64,000 nt of DNA from contig JBHJGZ010000002.1 of the NCBI GenBank assembly GCA_050331295.1, forward strand, positions 310,001 through 374,000, read 5' to 3'. This document shows positions 34,577-43,421 of the stretch, one piece after another. Origin of the DNA: Kuafuiihalomonas sp050331295. Lineage in GTDB: Bacteria > Myxococcota > Kuafuiibacteriia > Kuafuiibacteriales > Kuafuiibacteriaceae. Positions within the stretch are counted from its first letter, which is position 1; the number at the start of each line of letters is the position of its first letter. Position numbers and translations under genes: made by a program. The notes below the pieces were generated by a model. The model was not told the origin of the DNA, searched no databases, and saw only the letters and a program-made list of their open reading frames with translations.

Positions 34577-34987
34577 TCAGATGCTCAGAACGCCGGAGCG
34601 AAGCATGTACGCCAGCCGGGCCCGCTGGTCCGGCGTCAGCATCGCGTGACTCCGCTCCAACGCACTTCGGACCGCGGCACGCAGGCGCTCTGCACTCTGA
34701 ATCCTTAGTTCCAGGCCCCGGTCGGCTTTGGTTCCATCAAAGGGAGCGGCTTCCAGGGCGTCTGCGAAGAGGGCCACGGTGCGTTGGTCGTCCACTGCCG
34801 CTTGAGCCCGCTCGGTCTTCAGTTCGTTCAAGATGGTGGCGAGGGTCTTGATCTGTTGTTCACTCAGTTCGAGTCGCTGGGCCATGAACCTCAGCGGTCT
34901 TCTCACTCCGAACAGGAGCCCTTGCTCGTGGGACACGTCTTCTTCAGGTCTAGGGTGCGCCGACCAACCGCGACAAGCATTTCTCAT
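34577..34987 (-). CDS. Spy/CpxP-like (LTxxQ) protein, no signal peptide
   Basis: The 136-residue, mostly helical protein has two copies of an LTxxQ-like pattern: LELSEQQIKTLATILNEL near residue 38 and MLTPDQRARLAYMLR near residue 115. This layout is that of Spy/CpxP periplasmic chaperones and zinc-resistance-associated proteins. The first 35 residues are polar and contain GVRRPLRFMAQ; there is no signal peptide, so it may act in the cytoplasm, unlike Spy. The ATG at 34987 has a GAGG five bases upstream, which supports this start. No two-component genes adjoin it. Confidence 0.7.
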   Translation of the reverse strand: MRNACRGWSAHPRPEEDVSHEQGLLFGVRRPLRFMAQRLELSEQQIKTLATILNELKTERAQAAVDDQRTVALFADALEAAPFDGTKADRGLELRIQSAERLRAAVRSALERSHAMLTPDQRARLAYMLRSGVLSI

Positions 34988-35033
34988 CGATACCTCACGC
35001 GCTTCGGACTGCGTCCTGAAGCGGGGTTATAGC

Positions 35034-35057
35034 GCGGGCACCTTGCCTCGCGCCCGC
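35034..35057. terminator. possible hairpin beyond the lactate-monooxygenase-like gene
   Basis: GCGGGC and GCCCGC face each other across 12 bases in the 157-base gap between the Spy-like start and the stop of the beta-oxidation operon. The stem is short, the loop large and there is no T-run, so this is a weak candidate for the end of the minus-strand operon transcript. Confidence 0.25.
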
Positions 35058-35144
35058 AAAGAAGAGGCTCGAGGCGACGGAATGTCCAGTCCAAACACGC
35101 CGTGGGCGTCAGCCGGAGGCGGCTCGAGCCGGACGCCGACATCA

Positions 35145-36422
35145 TCAGCCCGGAAGGCGCATCAAGTCCGATGGACTGAGCTCCGCGAGGGAGCGCTTGC
35201 CGCACAGACCCAGGTTCAGGTCCAGATCCGCCAGGAGATTCTCCAGCACCGCTCGAACGCCGTCCTCGCCGTCGATGGCGAGTCCATACACGTAAGGCCT
35301 TCCCACCATCACTGCTCGGGCCCCCAGTGCGATGGCCTTGATGATGTCGCTGCCGCTCCGAATACCGCTGTCCATCAACACCGGTACTCGACCGGCCACC
35401 GCCGCCACCACTTCGGGCAAGGCATCCAAAGCACCCACCGCCCCGTCGACCTGCCGGCCGCCGTGGTTGCTGACGATGATTCCATCGGCGCCTTCTTCTA
35501 CCGCCCGCTTCGCGTCGTCGCTGTGCAAGATACCCTTCAACAGAATGGGCAGGCGAGTACGTTCCCGCAAGAACGGAAGGTCCGCCCAAGTGAGATTGGG
35601 ACGACTGTAGATGTCGATGAAAGTGCGAACGGCGTCGATGGCTTCACCCGACCGCAATCCCGACCATCCGCTCGGGTAGGTTCGAGCTAGCTCGATGGCG
35701 TTTCGAAGGGTGGAAAGCGAAAAGCCACCGCCCCCGTTCCGAGCCGGACTCGGCGAGGTTCGGACCCGCTCCATGAACACCGGGTCGCTCGTATACTGGG
35801 CGATGCCCTTTCCGCGGAGAAAGGGGAGGTAGGCACGATCCAGGTCTTGGGTGCGCCAACCCAGCATCGTGGTGTCCAAGGTGACCACGATGGCTTCGCA
35901 CCCGGACCGCTCCGCCCGGGCCACGAAGCTCTCCACGAGTTCGTTGGAACGACTCCAGTAGAGCTGGAACCACCGGGGACCGTCGCCCATCGCAGCCGCA
36001 CAAGCTTCCATGTTGACCGAGGCCTGGTTGCTGAACACGTACGGGATCCCGAGTGATGCGGTCGCCCGAGCGACCGCAAGGTCGGCCTGTTCGTGCACCA
36101 GCTCCAGAACGCCGATGGGTGCCACCAAGATCGGCGCCTCGAGCTGGCAGCCCAGGAGTGAGATGGAAAGGTCGCGGTCCTCGACGTCCGCCAACATTCG
36201 AGGCCGAAGACCCCATCCGTCGAAGGCGGCCCGGTTTCGCTCCACCGTACGCTGATTGCCGGCACCACCGACCACGTAGGCCGCAGCCTCCCGTGACATG
36301 CGTGCGCGTGCCGCTGCCTCGAGCTCATCCGAGCCAAAGGGGACGCGAGGGATCCTCCCCTTCATCCCACCGACGTAGATCTCGCCTTGCCGGCGGCGTC
36401 CGATATCCTGATGGCGACCCAC
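35145..36422 (-). CDS. FMN-dependent alpha-hydroxyacid oxidase, lactate 2-monooxygenase-like
   Basis: The 425-residue TIM-barrel flavoprotein of the glycolate oxidase/lactate monooxygenase family has Tyr49 (AAYVVGGAG), WFQLYWS at 151-157, Lys296, and the catalytic pair His320 and Arg323 (SNHGGRQVDG), with the FMN-phosphate block DSGIRSGSDIIKAI. DTTMLGWRTQDLD and the N-terminal RQGEIYVGG place it nearest lactate 2-monooxygenase; this N-terminal match also supports the GTG start at 36422, three bases after the thiolase stop. It oxidises a 2-hydroxy acid; chain length is unknown. Being last in a beta-oxidation operon suggests a 2-hydroxy fatty acid or short hydroxy-acid substrate. Confidence 0.9.
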   Translation of the reverse strand: MGRHQDIGRRRQGEIYVGGMKGRIPRVPFGSDELEAAARARMSREAAAYVVGGAGNQRTVERNRAAFDGWGLRPRMLADVEDRDLSISLLGCQLEAPILVAPIGVLELVHEQADLAVARATASLGIPYVFSNQASVNMEACAAAMGDGPRWFQLYWSRSNELVESFVARAERSGCEAIVVTLDTTMLGWRTQDLDRAYLPFLRGKGIAQYTSDPVFMERVRTSPSPARNGGGGFSLSTLRNAIELARTYPSGWSGLRSGEAIDAVRTFIDIYSRPNLTWADLPFLRERTRLPILLKGILHSDDAKRAVEEGADGIIVSNHGGRQVDGAVGALDALPEVVAAVAGRVPVLMDSGIRSGSDIIKAIALGARAVMVGRPYVYGLAIDGEDGVRAVLENLLADLDLNLGLCGKRSLAELSPSDLMRLPG

Positions 36423-36425
36423 GGA

Positions 36426-37601
36426 TCAGTGAGGGATCGAGAACAGACCGGCCGCTCCCATGCCGCCACCGACGCACATCGATACCACGCCGAGCCGCCC
36501 ACCACGACGACGCAGCTCGTGTAGAAGGGTGGCCGTCAACTTGGCGCCGGTGCAGCCCAAGGGGTGGCCCATGGCGATGGCACCTCCGTTGACGTTGAGT
36601 TTCTCGTTCGGGATGCCGAGCTCCTGTTGGGCATACCGGCATTGAGACGCAAAGGCCTCGTTGATCTCGAAGAGGTCGATGTCGTCGACCTTCAAGTCCA
36701 CCTTCTCCAGAAGACCACGGATAGCCGGCACCGGGCCGATGCCCATGATGTCAGGAGGGACGCCTTTGACGACAAAGGCATGGAAGTAGCCGATGGGCTG
36801 AATTCCGAGCTCCTTGACCTTGGCGTCGCTGAGCAGGACGGTTGCCGCGGCGCCGTCGTTGAGCGGCGACGAATTGCCGGCGGTGACCGAGCCCTTGGCG
36901 GCGAATGCGGGCTTGAGTTTGGAGAGCACTTCCACCGTGGTCCCCGGGCGCGGAGACTCATCGGTCACGAACTCCTGAAAGCTGAACCCGTCTTGGGTTC
37001 GGATCCGGGCCTGCACCGGAACGGTTTCGTCTTTGAAGCGACCAGCCTCGATGGCCGCGATCGCTTTCTCGTGCGACCAGGCCGCGAACTCGTCTTGCAT
37101 CTCGCGCGAGATTCCGAAGCGTTGTGCAACCCGCTCTGCGGTATGACCCATACTGATGTAGGCCTCTGGGCGCTCTTCCACGAGTCGTGGATGGAGGGAG
37201 ATTTTGTTTCCGCCCATCGGGACGTAGCTCATCGATTCCACCCCACCCCCGATCACCGCGTCATTCAAACCAGCATGGATCATGAGGGCACCGTGCGCGA
37301 TGGCCTGTAGGCCCGACGAGCAGAAACGGTTGATGGTCTCACCGGCCACTTCATCCGGCAGGCCTGCGATGAAAGCTGCATTGCGGGCTACGTTGAGGCC
37401 TTGCTCGGCTTCGGGTATTGCGCAGCCGAGGATGACATCGTCGATCATCTTCGGGTCGAGCCCTTTGACCCGCTCGACCGCTCCCTTGATGGCCACGGCG
37501 GCCAGGTCATCGGGTCGAGTATCCTTGAGCGTTCCTTTGATGGCTCGACCCACGGCAGTGCGGACCGAACTCGCGACGGCGACGTTGAACGGAAGATGCA
37601 T
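36426..37601 (-). CDS. fadA: acetyl-CoA acyltransferase (3-ketoacyl-CoA thiolase)
   Basis: Thiolytic cleavage of 3-ketoacyl-CoA, the last step of beta-oxidation. The 391-residue protein has the acyl-accepting Cys94 (NRFCSSGLQAIA), the activating His346 (AIAMGHPLGCTGAK) and Cys376 (MCVGGGMGAAG). ATG at 37601 lies four bases after the fadB-like stop, with a GAGGA about nine bases upstream inside that gene. It forms the standard fadB-fadA pair and is followed by the flavin-dependent hydroxyacid oxidase. Confidence 0.95.
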   Translation of the reverse strand: MHLPFNVAVASSVRTAVGRAIKGTLKDTRPDDLAAVAIKGAVERVKGLDPKMIDDVILGCAIPEAEQGLNVARNAAFIAGLPDEVAGETINRFCSSGLQAIAHGALMIHAGLNDAVIGGGVESMSYVPMGGNKISLHPRLVEERPEAYISMGHTAERVAQRFGISREMQDEFAAWSHEKAIAAIEAGRFKDETVPVQARIRTQDGFSFQEFVTDESPRPGTTVEVLSKLKPAFAAKGSVTAGNSSPLNDGAAATVLLSDAKVKELGIQPIGYFHAFVVKGVPPDIMGIGPVPAIRGLLEKVDLKVDDIDLFEINEAFASQCRYAQQELGIPNEKLNVNGGAIAMGHPLGCTGAKLTATLLHELRRRGGRLGVVSMCVGGGMGAAGLFSIPH

Positions 37602-37605
37602 AGTT

Positions 37606-39969
37606 TTAGTTCCTCAGAGGCTTATTGTTCATCAGGAGGCTTTGGATCCGAGCTTGGGTCTTCTCTTCGCCGCAAAGCGACACGAAAGCTTCCCGCTCCA
37701 GATCGAGATAGTGTTGTTCCGTGAGCTCGGTCCCCGGAACCACGTCGCCTCCGCACAGAATGTGAGCGACCTTTCGCGCGATCAGAGAGTCATGCTCCGT
37801 TGCAAACCGTCCTTCCACCATGCCCCACACTCGCATGGCGATGGTCATCGCAGCGTCGATCCCGGCGGCGCGGAATGTGGGCGGCCGTGGGGGTCGATAC
37901 CCTGCTCGAGCCAAACCCAGGGCGCGCTGTTTGGCGTGGTACAAGAGGAGGTCTCGATTCAAGCTCACGCCATCCGTGGCCCGGAGGAATCGGAGGCGTT
38001 TCCCTTCCTCGGCGCCGGTCGCCACTTTGGCCGTGGCGATGTTGAGGGATGCAGCACCGATGAGTGGGAGCAGATCCATTCCGTCCACGTCTTGAACGGC
38101 ACCCGTCCACCGCTCCACCAGTCGCAGGCAGCCGCACCCGGCCGGCACCAGGCCGGCACCGACCTCGACCAGCCCGATGTAGGTTTCCGCGTGGGCTTCA
38201 CACGCATCGGCTGCCATCACCACTTCGGCGCAACCGCCGAACGTGTACTGAAATGGCGCCGCCACCACCGGAACTTTCGCGTATTTGAAACCCTGCAGGG
38301 CGTTTTGAAGTCGTCGGATGGCGGCTTCGATCTGTCCGAACTCTTTCTGCTGAGCCGCCATGAACACCATCATGAGATTGGCGCCGGCTCCGAAGTGCTC
38401 GCCGTCGTTTCCGAGGACGAGGGCCTCGAAGTCCTTTTCGGCGACCTCGACCGCGCGCTCCATCATCTCCATGACGTCGGCGTCGATGGTGTTGAGCTTG
38501 GTATGGACCTCCAGACAGAGCGCTCCGTCTCCAAGGTCGACCAACGACGCGCCGAAGTTCGAGGCGACGACTCGGGCTTTGTCTTCCTTGAGGGCAGCGA
38601 GGCGGAGATGCCGTGGGTCCCGGGGCACCGGAGCGGCTTTCTTGGCCTGGGCGTCGTAGAAGGTGGTCGCGCTCTGGGGGCCTTCGTAAAACGAGGTCCG
38701 TCCCGACGCGAGCATCTCCCCGACCCATCCCGGAACGTCGATGTTCTCGGCCTTCATGCGTTCGACGCTGTCCTTGACCCCGATCGCGTCCCACAGCTGG
38801 AACGGTCCCAGATCCCAGTTGTAGCCCCAGCGCATCGCGTTATCGATCTGAACGATGTCGTCCGAAATCTCGCCGAGTCTGCGCGCGGTGTAGGCGAGCA
38901 TGTGGGCAGTGCTCTTCCAGGCGAAGCGCCCGGCCGGGTCGTCCGCCTGGACCAACGCCTTCACGCGTTCCTTGGGGTCTTCGATGTTCCTGACCGCGCC
39001 GAGCGAGTCGAATCGAACCTTCTTCTGCTCCCTGTATTCGCCGGTCCCGTAGTCCAGCACCAGGACGTCGTCGCCTTGCTTCTTGTAGAAACCTGCTCCG
39101 GCCTTGCGACCGACAGCGCCCTTGTCCACGAGCTTTCGAATGAAGTCGGGCACGACGAACACCGGCCGTTCCTCATCGTCTGGGAGATTGTCGTAGCAGT
39201 TCTGGGCCACGTGGGAGAATGTGTCGAGACCGACCAGGTCGGCGGTCTTGAAGATGGCCGATTTCGGCTTGGCCATGGCGGGCCCGGCGATCTTGTCGAC
39301 CTCTTCGACGGAGAGATTCATCTCTTCCATCAGCTGGACCGTCTTCATGATCCCGTAGATGCCGATTCGATTGCCGATGAAGTTGACGGTGTCCTTCCCG
39401 AACACCACCCCCTTCCCGAGAAAGTCGCCGAGGGCTTTGGCGCGTTCGATGATGTCGGGGCGTGTCTTCGGCCCAGGGATCACCTCCAGCAAACGCATGT
39501 AGCGAACCGGGTTGAAGAAGTGCAAAACGATGAATCGCTCGCAGATGTCCTCGGGAAGGTCTCGGGTCATCTCGGAGATCTTGAGTCCGCTGGTGTTGGA
39601 GGCGAGGATCGCATGATTGGGCAAGACGTCTTTCACGCGCTCGAACAGCTTTCGCTTGATGTCCATGTTCTCGATAATCACCTCGATGACCAAGTCGCAT
39701 GTCTTCAGGCGCTCGAGATGATCATCGAAGTTGCCCGTCGTGATCAGACGAGCATCCGCGGGGTCGAAGAAGGTCGCTGGCTTCGACTTCAGGGCTTTGG
39801 CGATGGCCTCGTCGGCCAGCCGGTTCCGCTTGCGAGGATCGTCCCCAGCGTCCTTCGGAACAATGTCCAGTAGGTGGGTCTTGACTCCTGCCCCTGCCAG
39901 GTGGGCAGCGATTCCGGTGCCCATCAACCCAGCGCCGAGAACAGCCGCGGTATCGATGCGTTCTGCCAT
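37606..39969 (-). CDS. FadB/FadN-like 3-hydroxyacyl-CoA dehydrogenase / enoyl-CoA hydratase
   Basis: The bifunctional beta-oxidation enzyme is 787 residues long. The N-terminal half is the dehydrogenase: NAD-binding AVLGAGLMGTGIA, then LHFFNPVRYM with the catalytic His, and a C-terminal 3HCDH domain (FIGNRIG; GRKAGAGFYKK). The C-terminal half is a crotonase fold with oxyanion block HFGAGANLMMVF and the late catalytic segment LVEVGAGLVPAGCG. Dehydrogenase first and hydratase last is the order of Bacillus FadN, the reverse of E. coli FadB. ATG at 39969 begins the conserved part; ATG at 39987 and GTG at 39999 are also in frame. It is the first gene of the operon, divergent from the potassium channel. 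Confidence 0.93.
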   Translation of the reverse strand: MAERIDTAAVLGAGLMGTGIAAHLAGAGVKTHLLDIVPKDAGDDPRKRNRLADEAIAKALKSKPATFFDPADARLITTGNFDDHLERLKTCDLVIEVIIENMDIKRKLFERVKDVLPNHAILASNTSGLKISEMTRDLPEDICERFIVLHFFNPVRYMRLLEVIPGPKTRPDIIERAKALGDFLGKGVVFGKDTVNFIGNRIGIYGIMKTVQLMEEMNLSVEEVDKIAGPAMAKPKSAIFKTADLVGLDTFSHVAQNCYDNLPDDEERPVFVVPDFIRKLVDKGAVGRKAGAGFYKKQGDDVLVLDYGTGEYREQKKVRFDSLGAVRNIEDPKERVKALVQADDPAGRFAWKSTAHMLAYTARRLGEISDDIVQIDNAMRWGYNWDLGPFQLWDAIGVKDSVERMKAENIDVPGWVGEMLASGRTSFYEGPQSATTFYDAQAKKAAPVPRDPRHLRLAALKEDKARVVASNFGASLVDLGDGALCLEVHTKLNTIDADVMEMMERAVEVAEKDFEALVLGNDGEHFGAGANLMMVFMAAQQKEFGQIEAAIRRLQNALQGFKYAKVPVVAAPFQYTFGGCAEVVMAADACEAHAETYIGLVEVGAGLVPAGCGCLRLVERWTGAVQDVDGMDLLPLIGAASLNIATAKVATGAEEGKRLRFLRATDGVSLNRDLLLYHAKQRALGLARAGYRPPRPPTFRAAGIDAAMTIAMRVWGMVEGRFATEHDSLIARKVAHILCGGDVVPGTELTEQHYLDLEREAFVSLCGEEKTQARIQSLLMNNKPLRN

Positions 39970-40046
39970 GAGGTTCGAACTAGCCATCGACGGGAGCACG
40001 GTGCAAGTGATGTTCGGAGGGTGCGCCGCCGAAGCCCCTTGCGACC

Positions 40047-41555
40047 ATGTGGGCCGGTTTCGATAGACTTCACGCTGCTTACCACCGGCCCAAGCGGCCC
40101 GAATACCAAACCGTCGAGTGGTTCAATTGGTGCTTGACCTTGTTGTCGGTGGCCTTGGTGGCCATCGAGCTCATCGCCGACCTCTCCCCGAGGGCGCGCA
40201 CATTCATCTTCTATGCGGACGTCGTCATCGTCTCGTTCTTCTCGATGGACCTGCTGCTGAGGATCGGGAGCTACCGCCCTCCGTCCCTCGACGTTTTTGC
40301 AGGGGGCGTCCTGTATCGGACGACGGAGCATCTGGTCGGTCGCCTGCGTCTTCTCTTCAGTCCCGCGGTTCTGGTGGACCTCGTGACCATCTTGTCCTTC
40401 GTCCCCGCGCTTCGCGCCTTGAGGGCCCTGCGGTTCTTGCGGCTTGGACGAGGTCTCAGATTCTTTCGCTACGCTCAGCCGATCCGGGGGCTTCTGCGGT
40501 CGTTGGAGGAGAGCTGGCTTTTGTACGGTGCCGCCTTTGGTTTCCTTCTCACGGTCGTTTTGGTGGGAGGCATCAGCCTGTTCCTTCTCGAGCGTTCGGT
40601 GAATCCAGGGCTGCGCCGCCTGCCCGACGGTCTGTGGTGGGCGATGGTCACGGTGACGACGGTCGGCTTCGGCGACATCGCGCCGGTGACCCCTCTCGGG
40701 CGATGGGTGGCGGTCGGGGTGATGGTATCGGGCATGTTCACGTTGGCTCTGGTGGCCGGGGTTGTCAGCGTGACCCTGCTGGGCGTGGTGACGCGGTTGA
40801 AGGAGGAGCAGTTTCGAATGTCGAACCAGATCGGACACGTGGTGGTGCTCGGCTATGACGCTGGCGCATTGATGCTTCTGCAGGCCCTCCGGGACGAGGT
40901 GGCGTCGGAGAGAGAGGTGGTGCTGATGGGCCAGGGACCGAGGCCGGAGGAACTCCCCTCGGATTTCACCTGGGTGCCGGGTGATCCCACCAAGGAGACC
41001 GAACTCGACAAGGTTCGGCTCTCTTGCGCGGACACGGTGTTGGTCATTGCGCCCCGCCAGGTGGCCCCGCAACTCGCCGACGCCCGCACCATTCTGATCG
41101 TGTTCACCCTCCGCTCGTTCTTGTCGGGACGCGGGGAGGTGGTTCGTCGTGCCCAGCCCGTCTACGTGGTGGCCGAAATCTTGGACTCGGAAAACGTTCA
41201 GCACGCCTACACGGCCGGCGCGCAAGAGGTGATCGAGACGACCCGATTGGGCTTTGCGATGATGGCGCACACCGTGCGAGCCAAGGGGACCGGCACGGTG
41301 CTCAGTCGAGTGGCCTCAGCCGGTGCGCTCAGCGTGTTCATCGGTCTCCCCGAGCGCCCATTTCGCACCTACCGGGATGGCGTGGATGGGCTGCGCGCCC
41401 GTTACGGCGTCACGGTGATCGGATTGGAGGAAGGAGGCGAGCTGCTCTTGGGGCCTCGCCCCCAGCACCGAGTCCATCCCGGGACGGCTTGGGTATATCT
41501 GGCCCCCGAGCAACGGCTTCCGCCGGTCGGAGGTCCCACCTCGCACGGCAGCTAG
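40047..41555 (+). CDS. voltage-gated-type potassium channel with RCK-like domain
   Basis: The 502-residue protein has six transmembrane segments, an arginine-rich S4 (RALRALRFLRLGRGLRFFR, about 123-141) and the K+ selectivity filter TVGFGD at 205-210. The C-terminal half (from about 260) is a TrkA-N/RCK-like Rossmann domain followed by a second cytoplasmic part of about 120 residues with LPERPFRTYRDGVDGLRARYGVTVIG. The dinucleotide motif reads GYDAGA instead of GxGxxG, so ligand binding may be changed or lost. The gene begins 77 bases from the divergent fadB-like start. Its last four bases overlap the next gene on the other strand. Confidence 0.92.
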   Translation: MWAGFDRLHAAYHRPKRPEYQTVEWFNWCLTLLSVALVAIELIADLSPRARTFIFYADVVIVSFFSMDLLLRIGSYRPPSLDVFAGGVLYRTTEHLVGRLRLLFSPAVLVDLVTILSFVPALRALRALRFLRLGRGLRFFRYAQPIRGLLRSLEESWLLYGAAFGFLLTVVLVGGISLFLLERSVNPGLRRLPDGLWWAMVTVTTVGFGDIAPVTPLGRWVAVGVMVSGMFTLALVAGVVSVTLLGVVTRLKEEQFRMSNQIGHVVVLGYDAGALMLLQALRDEVASEREVVLMGQGPRPEELPSDFTWVPGDPTKETELDKVRLSCADTVLVIAPRQVAPQLADARTILIVFTLRSFLSGRGEVVRRAQPVYVVAEILDSENVQHAYTAGAQEVIETTRLGFAMMAHTVRAKGTGTVLSRVASAGALSVFIGLPERPFRTYRDGVDGLRARYGVTVIGLEEGGELLLGPRPQHRVHPGTAWVYLAPEQRLPPVGGPTSHGS

Positions 41556-42160
41556 ATGCCTCGACCCTTTTGAAGCAGTCGTTCGTAGAGCTCCTGCTGG
41601 ATCTCCGCCGAATCACCACCTCCGAAGACGAGCGCCCCCGACGTGAAGCTGGTGCCGTAGCTTTCAGCTGCCACCACGACCTGAGCCAAACCCGACAGAG
41701 CATCCTCGGCGGACAGGGAGCCGAGCGGATGGACGAATACGCTCCAGACCATCCCCTGGGCCACCGCGTAGCGGGCATCCAGGGCTGAGTCGAAGTTGGC
41801 TTGGAGGAGACGCCGTAGCTTGTCGGCGGGAAGCTCCTCGGACGGGGTGATGGCGGTCATGATGCGCATGCGGTTGGCGCGCGCATCGCTGATCACCACG
41901 ACCGCCCGCTCTTCGAGATCCAGTTCGCGCACCGCACCCTGGCGTCTGAAGTTTGGATCCACCCGGCGCAGAAGCGCATCGAGCTGCTCATCGTCCATAC
42001 CTGGGATGGTGGTTTGTATCTCCGGCTCTTCCGGCCGAGGAACTGGACCGGCCCCAGGAGGGGTCGGGGCGGGGCGGGTCGACGGTGACTGTCCTTGGGC
42101 GATGGGCAGAAGCCCGGCCGTCTGAAGCATGAGGGCACAACCTACAAGCGATGCGCGCAT
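41552..42160 (-). CDS. unknown exported protein
   Basis: I do not recognise this 202-residue protein. It has an N-terminal hydrophobic stretch ending AQG, probably a signal peptide, then a Pro-rich linker (about 25-50) and a compact alpha/beta domain of about 130 residues ending SGALVFGGGDSAEIQQELYERLL. The domain composition (strand-rich centre, VVVAAESYGTSFTSGALVF) is faintly like YbjN or secretion-chaperone folds, but I would not name it so. It follows a C-terminally anchored unknown protein by 43 bases, so the two may be an operon. Confidence 0.65.
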   Translation of the reverse strand: MRASLVGCALMLQTAGLLPIAQGQSPSTRPAPTPPGAGPVPRPEEPEIQTTIPGMDDEQLDALLRRVDPNFRRQGAVRELDLEERAVVVISDARANRMRIMTAITPSEELPADKLRRLLQANFDSALDARYAVAQGMVWSVFVHPLGSLSAEDALSGLAQVVVAAESYGTSFTSGALVFGGGDSAEIQQELYERLLQKGRGI

Positions 42161-42203
42161 GGCGGGTGTACGCGGTGGGTCGGGTTCGGTTACTCCGCTC
42201 CGA

Positions 42204-42722
42204 CTACGAGAACCCGAGGAGGAGGAGAGCGCAGACGAACCCGAGGCCGAAGCCGGCCAGGAACCACCACCGACCGGTGTTTCTCTGGATCAGGAGCGGG
42301 CGCCGGCCCTCCGGCGTCTTGCGCTCCCGGCTTTCCCGGACCCGGATCCCCTGGGCTTCGAGAAAGCTGCGCACGTGCTCCGACAGGCGAAGATACTCGG
42401 TCCGGGAGAGATCGAAGCCGCGGCCGAAGCGGCGACGATGGATGTCCGAAACCACCGCATAGGCCCTGATTTCCCCCTCCTGTCGGGCCGAGTCGACCCA
42501 TCCAAACATCACCGAAGGTTCGTTCGGGTCGATGTCGGAGATGAGCACCAGCGCGTTTCGGGCCTTCCGACCGCCGTCCGTACTGGGTCCGTCCGGTTCG
42601 CGGAGACGCACGAGTCGTCGATGGCGGCTCCCGTAGCGCACGGCCGAGAACTTGAGGTTGACCAGCTCACATATCGCGAGGGCCTGGTCGCTGTGGTGCG
42701 TCCGTGCGGGAACGATCGGCAC
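42204..42722 (-). CDS. unknown protein with C-terminal membrane anchor
   Basis: A 172-residue protein with a soluble alpha/beta part (LVLISDIDPNEPSVMFGWVD; RAYAVVSDIH) and a single C-terminal membrane helix (about 151-170), followed by a two-residue tail. This tail-anchored layout suggests a cytoplasmic domain held to the membrane. No known domain is visible. The GTG start at 42722 is 45 bases from the divergent thiopurine methyltransferase start. Codon use is like that of its neighbours. Confidence 0.6.
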   Translation of the reverse strand: MPIVPARTHHSDQALAICELVNLKFSAVRYGSRHRRLVRLREPDGPSTDGGRKARNALVLISDIDPNEPSVMFGWVDSARQEGEIRAYAVVSDIHRRRFGRGFDLSRTEYLRLSEHVRSFLEAQGIRVRESRERKTPEGRRPLLIQRNTGRWWFLAGFGLGFVCALLLLGFS

Positions 42723-42767
42723 GGTCCCTCTTTACTCGGGTCGGCGCTGCAGGTCCAAGAAGCCACC

Positions 42768-43415
42768 GTGCAGCAGTCTTTCTGGGAGACCCGATGGCGC
42801 GAAGGCCGGATCGGTTTTCATCGAGATGAGCCCAACCCGTACCTGGTCCGGCACGCCCTCGCGATGAAGGGGTGGCCGGGAAGGGTGTTCCTGCCGCTGG
42901 CCGGCAAATCGGTCGACGTCCCGTGGCTCCGCGACCGGGGGTGCGAGGTGGTGGCAAACGAGTGGGTGAAGGAGGCCGTCGAGGCTTTTTTCGAGGAGCA
43001 GAACCTCGACGCGGTCCGGCAGCCTTCCGGCGACCACCAGCTCTATGAGGCCGAGAATCTCCGCTTCTTTCAGGGCGACTTCTTCAGTCTCACCCGCGAC
43101 CAGGTTGGGGAAGTGGACTGGGCGTTCGACCGCGCCGCGCTGATCGCGCTCCCGACCGAGGCGCGCTCACGTTACGTCGAACAGCTGGTTCGCTTGGTGG
43201 GCGCGGATCACGAGTTGCTCCTGGTCCACGTGGAATACGACCCCGAAGGCATGGAGGGGCCGCCCTTCAGCGTTTCGGTGGATGAGGTCCGCACGCTCTT
43301 TCGGGGCGCTCATCTCACGCTGTTGGAGGAGCAGTCGGCCTTGGACGACAACAGTCGTTTCCGCGCCGCGGGGCTGACGTGGCTGACCGAGCGAGCATGG
43401 CGGATCCAGCTCTGA
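42768..43415 (+). CDS. tpm: thiopurine S-methyltransferase family protein
   Basis: The 215-residue SAM-dependent methyltransferase matches the bacterial TPMT family: FWETRWREGRIGFH at the N-terminus, VFLPLAGKSVDVPWL (SAM motif I), YEAENLRFFQGDFF, VDWAFDRAALIALP and HVEYDPEGMEGPPFSV. In bacteria the enzyme methylates selenium and tellurium compounds or thiols such as thiopurines and dithiolopyrrolones. GTG at 42768 immediately precedes the conserved N-terminus; the longer frame back to 42129 lies antisense to the anchored unknown gene. Confidence 0.93.
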   Translation: MQQSFWETRWREGRIGFHRDEPNPYLVRHALAMKGWPGRVFLPLAGKSVDVPWLRDRGCEVVANEWVKEAVEAFFEEQNLDAVRQPSGDHQLYEAENLRFFQGDFFSLTRDQVGEVDWAFDRAALIALPTEARSRYVEQLVRLVGADHELLLVHVEYDPEGMEGPPFSVSVDEVRTLFRGAHLTLLEEQSALDDNSRFRAAGLTWLTERAWRIQL

Positions 43416-43421
43416 CTCTGG

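Noticed and set aside
37282..39873. An 863-codon open frame on the plus strand
   Set aside because: Antisense to fadA and the fadB-like gene, which have full catalytic motifs; no known domain in the antisense product.
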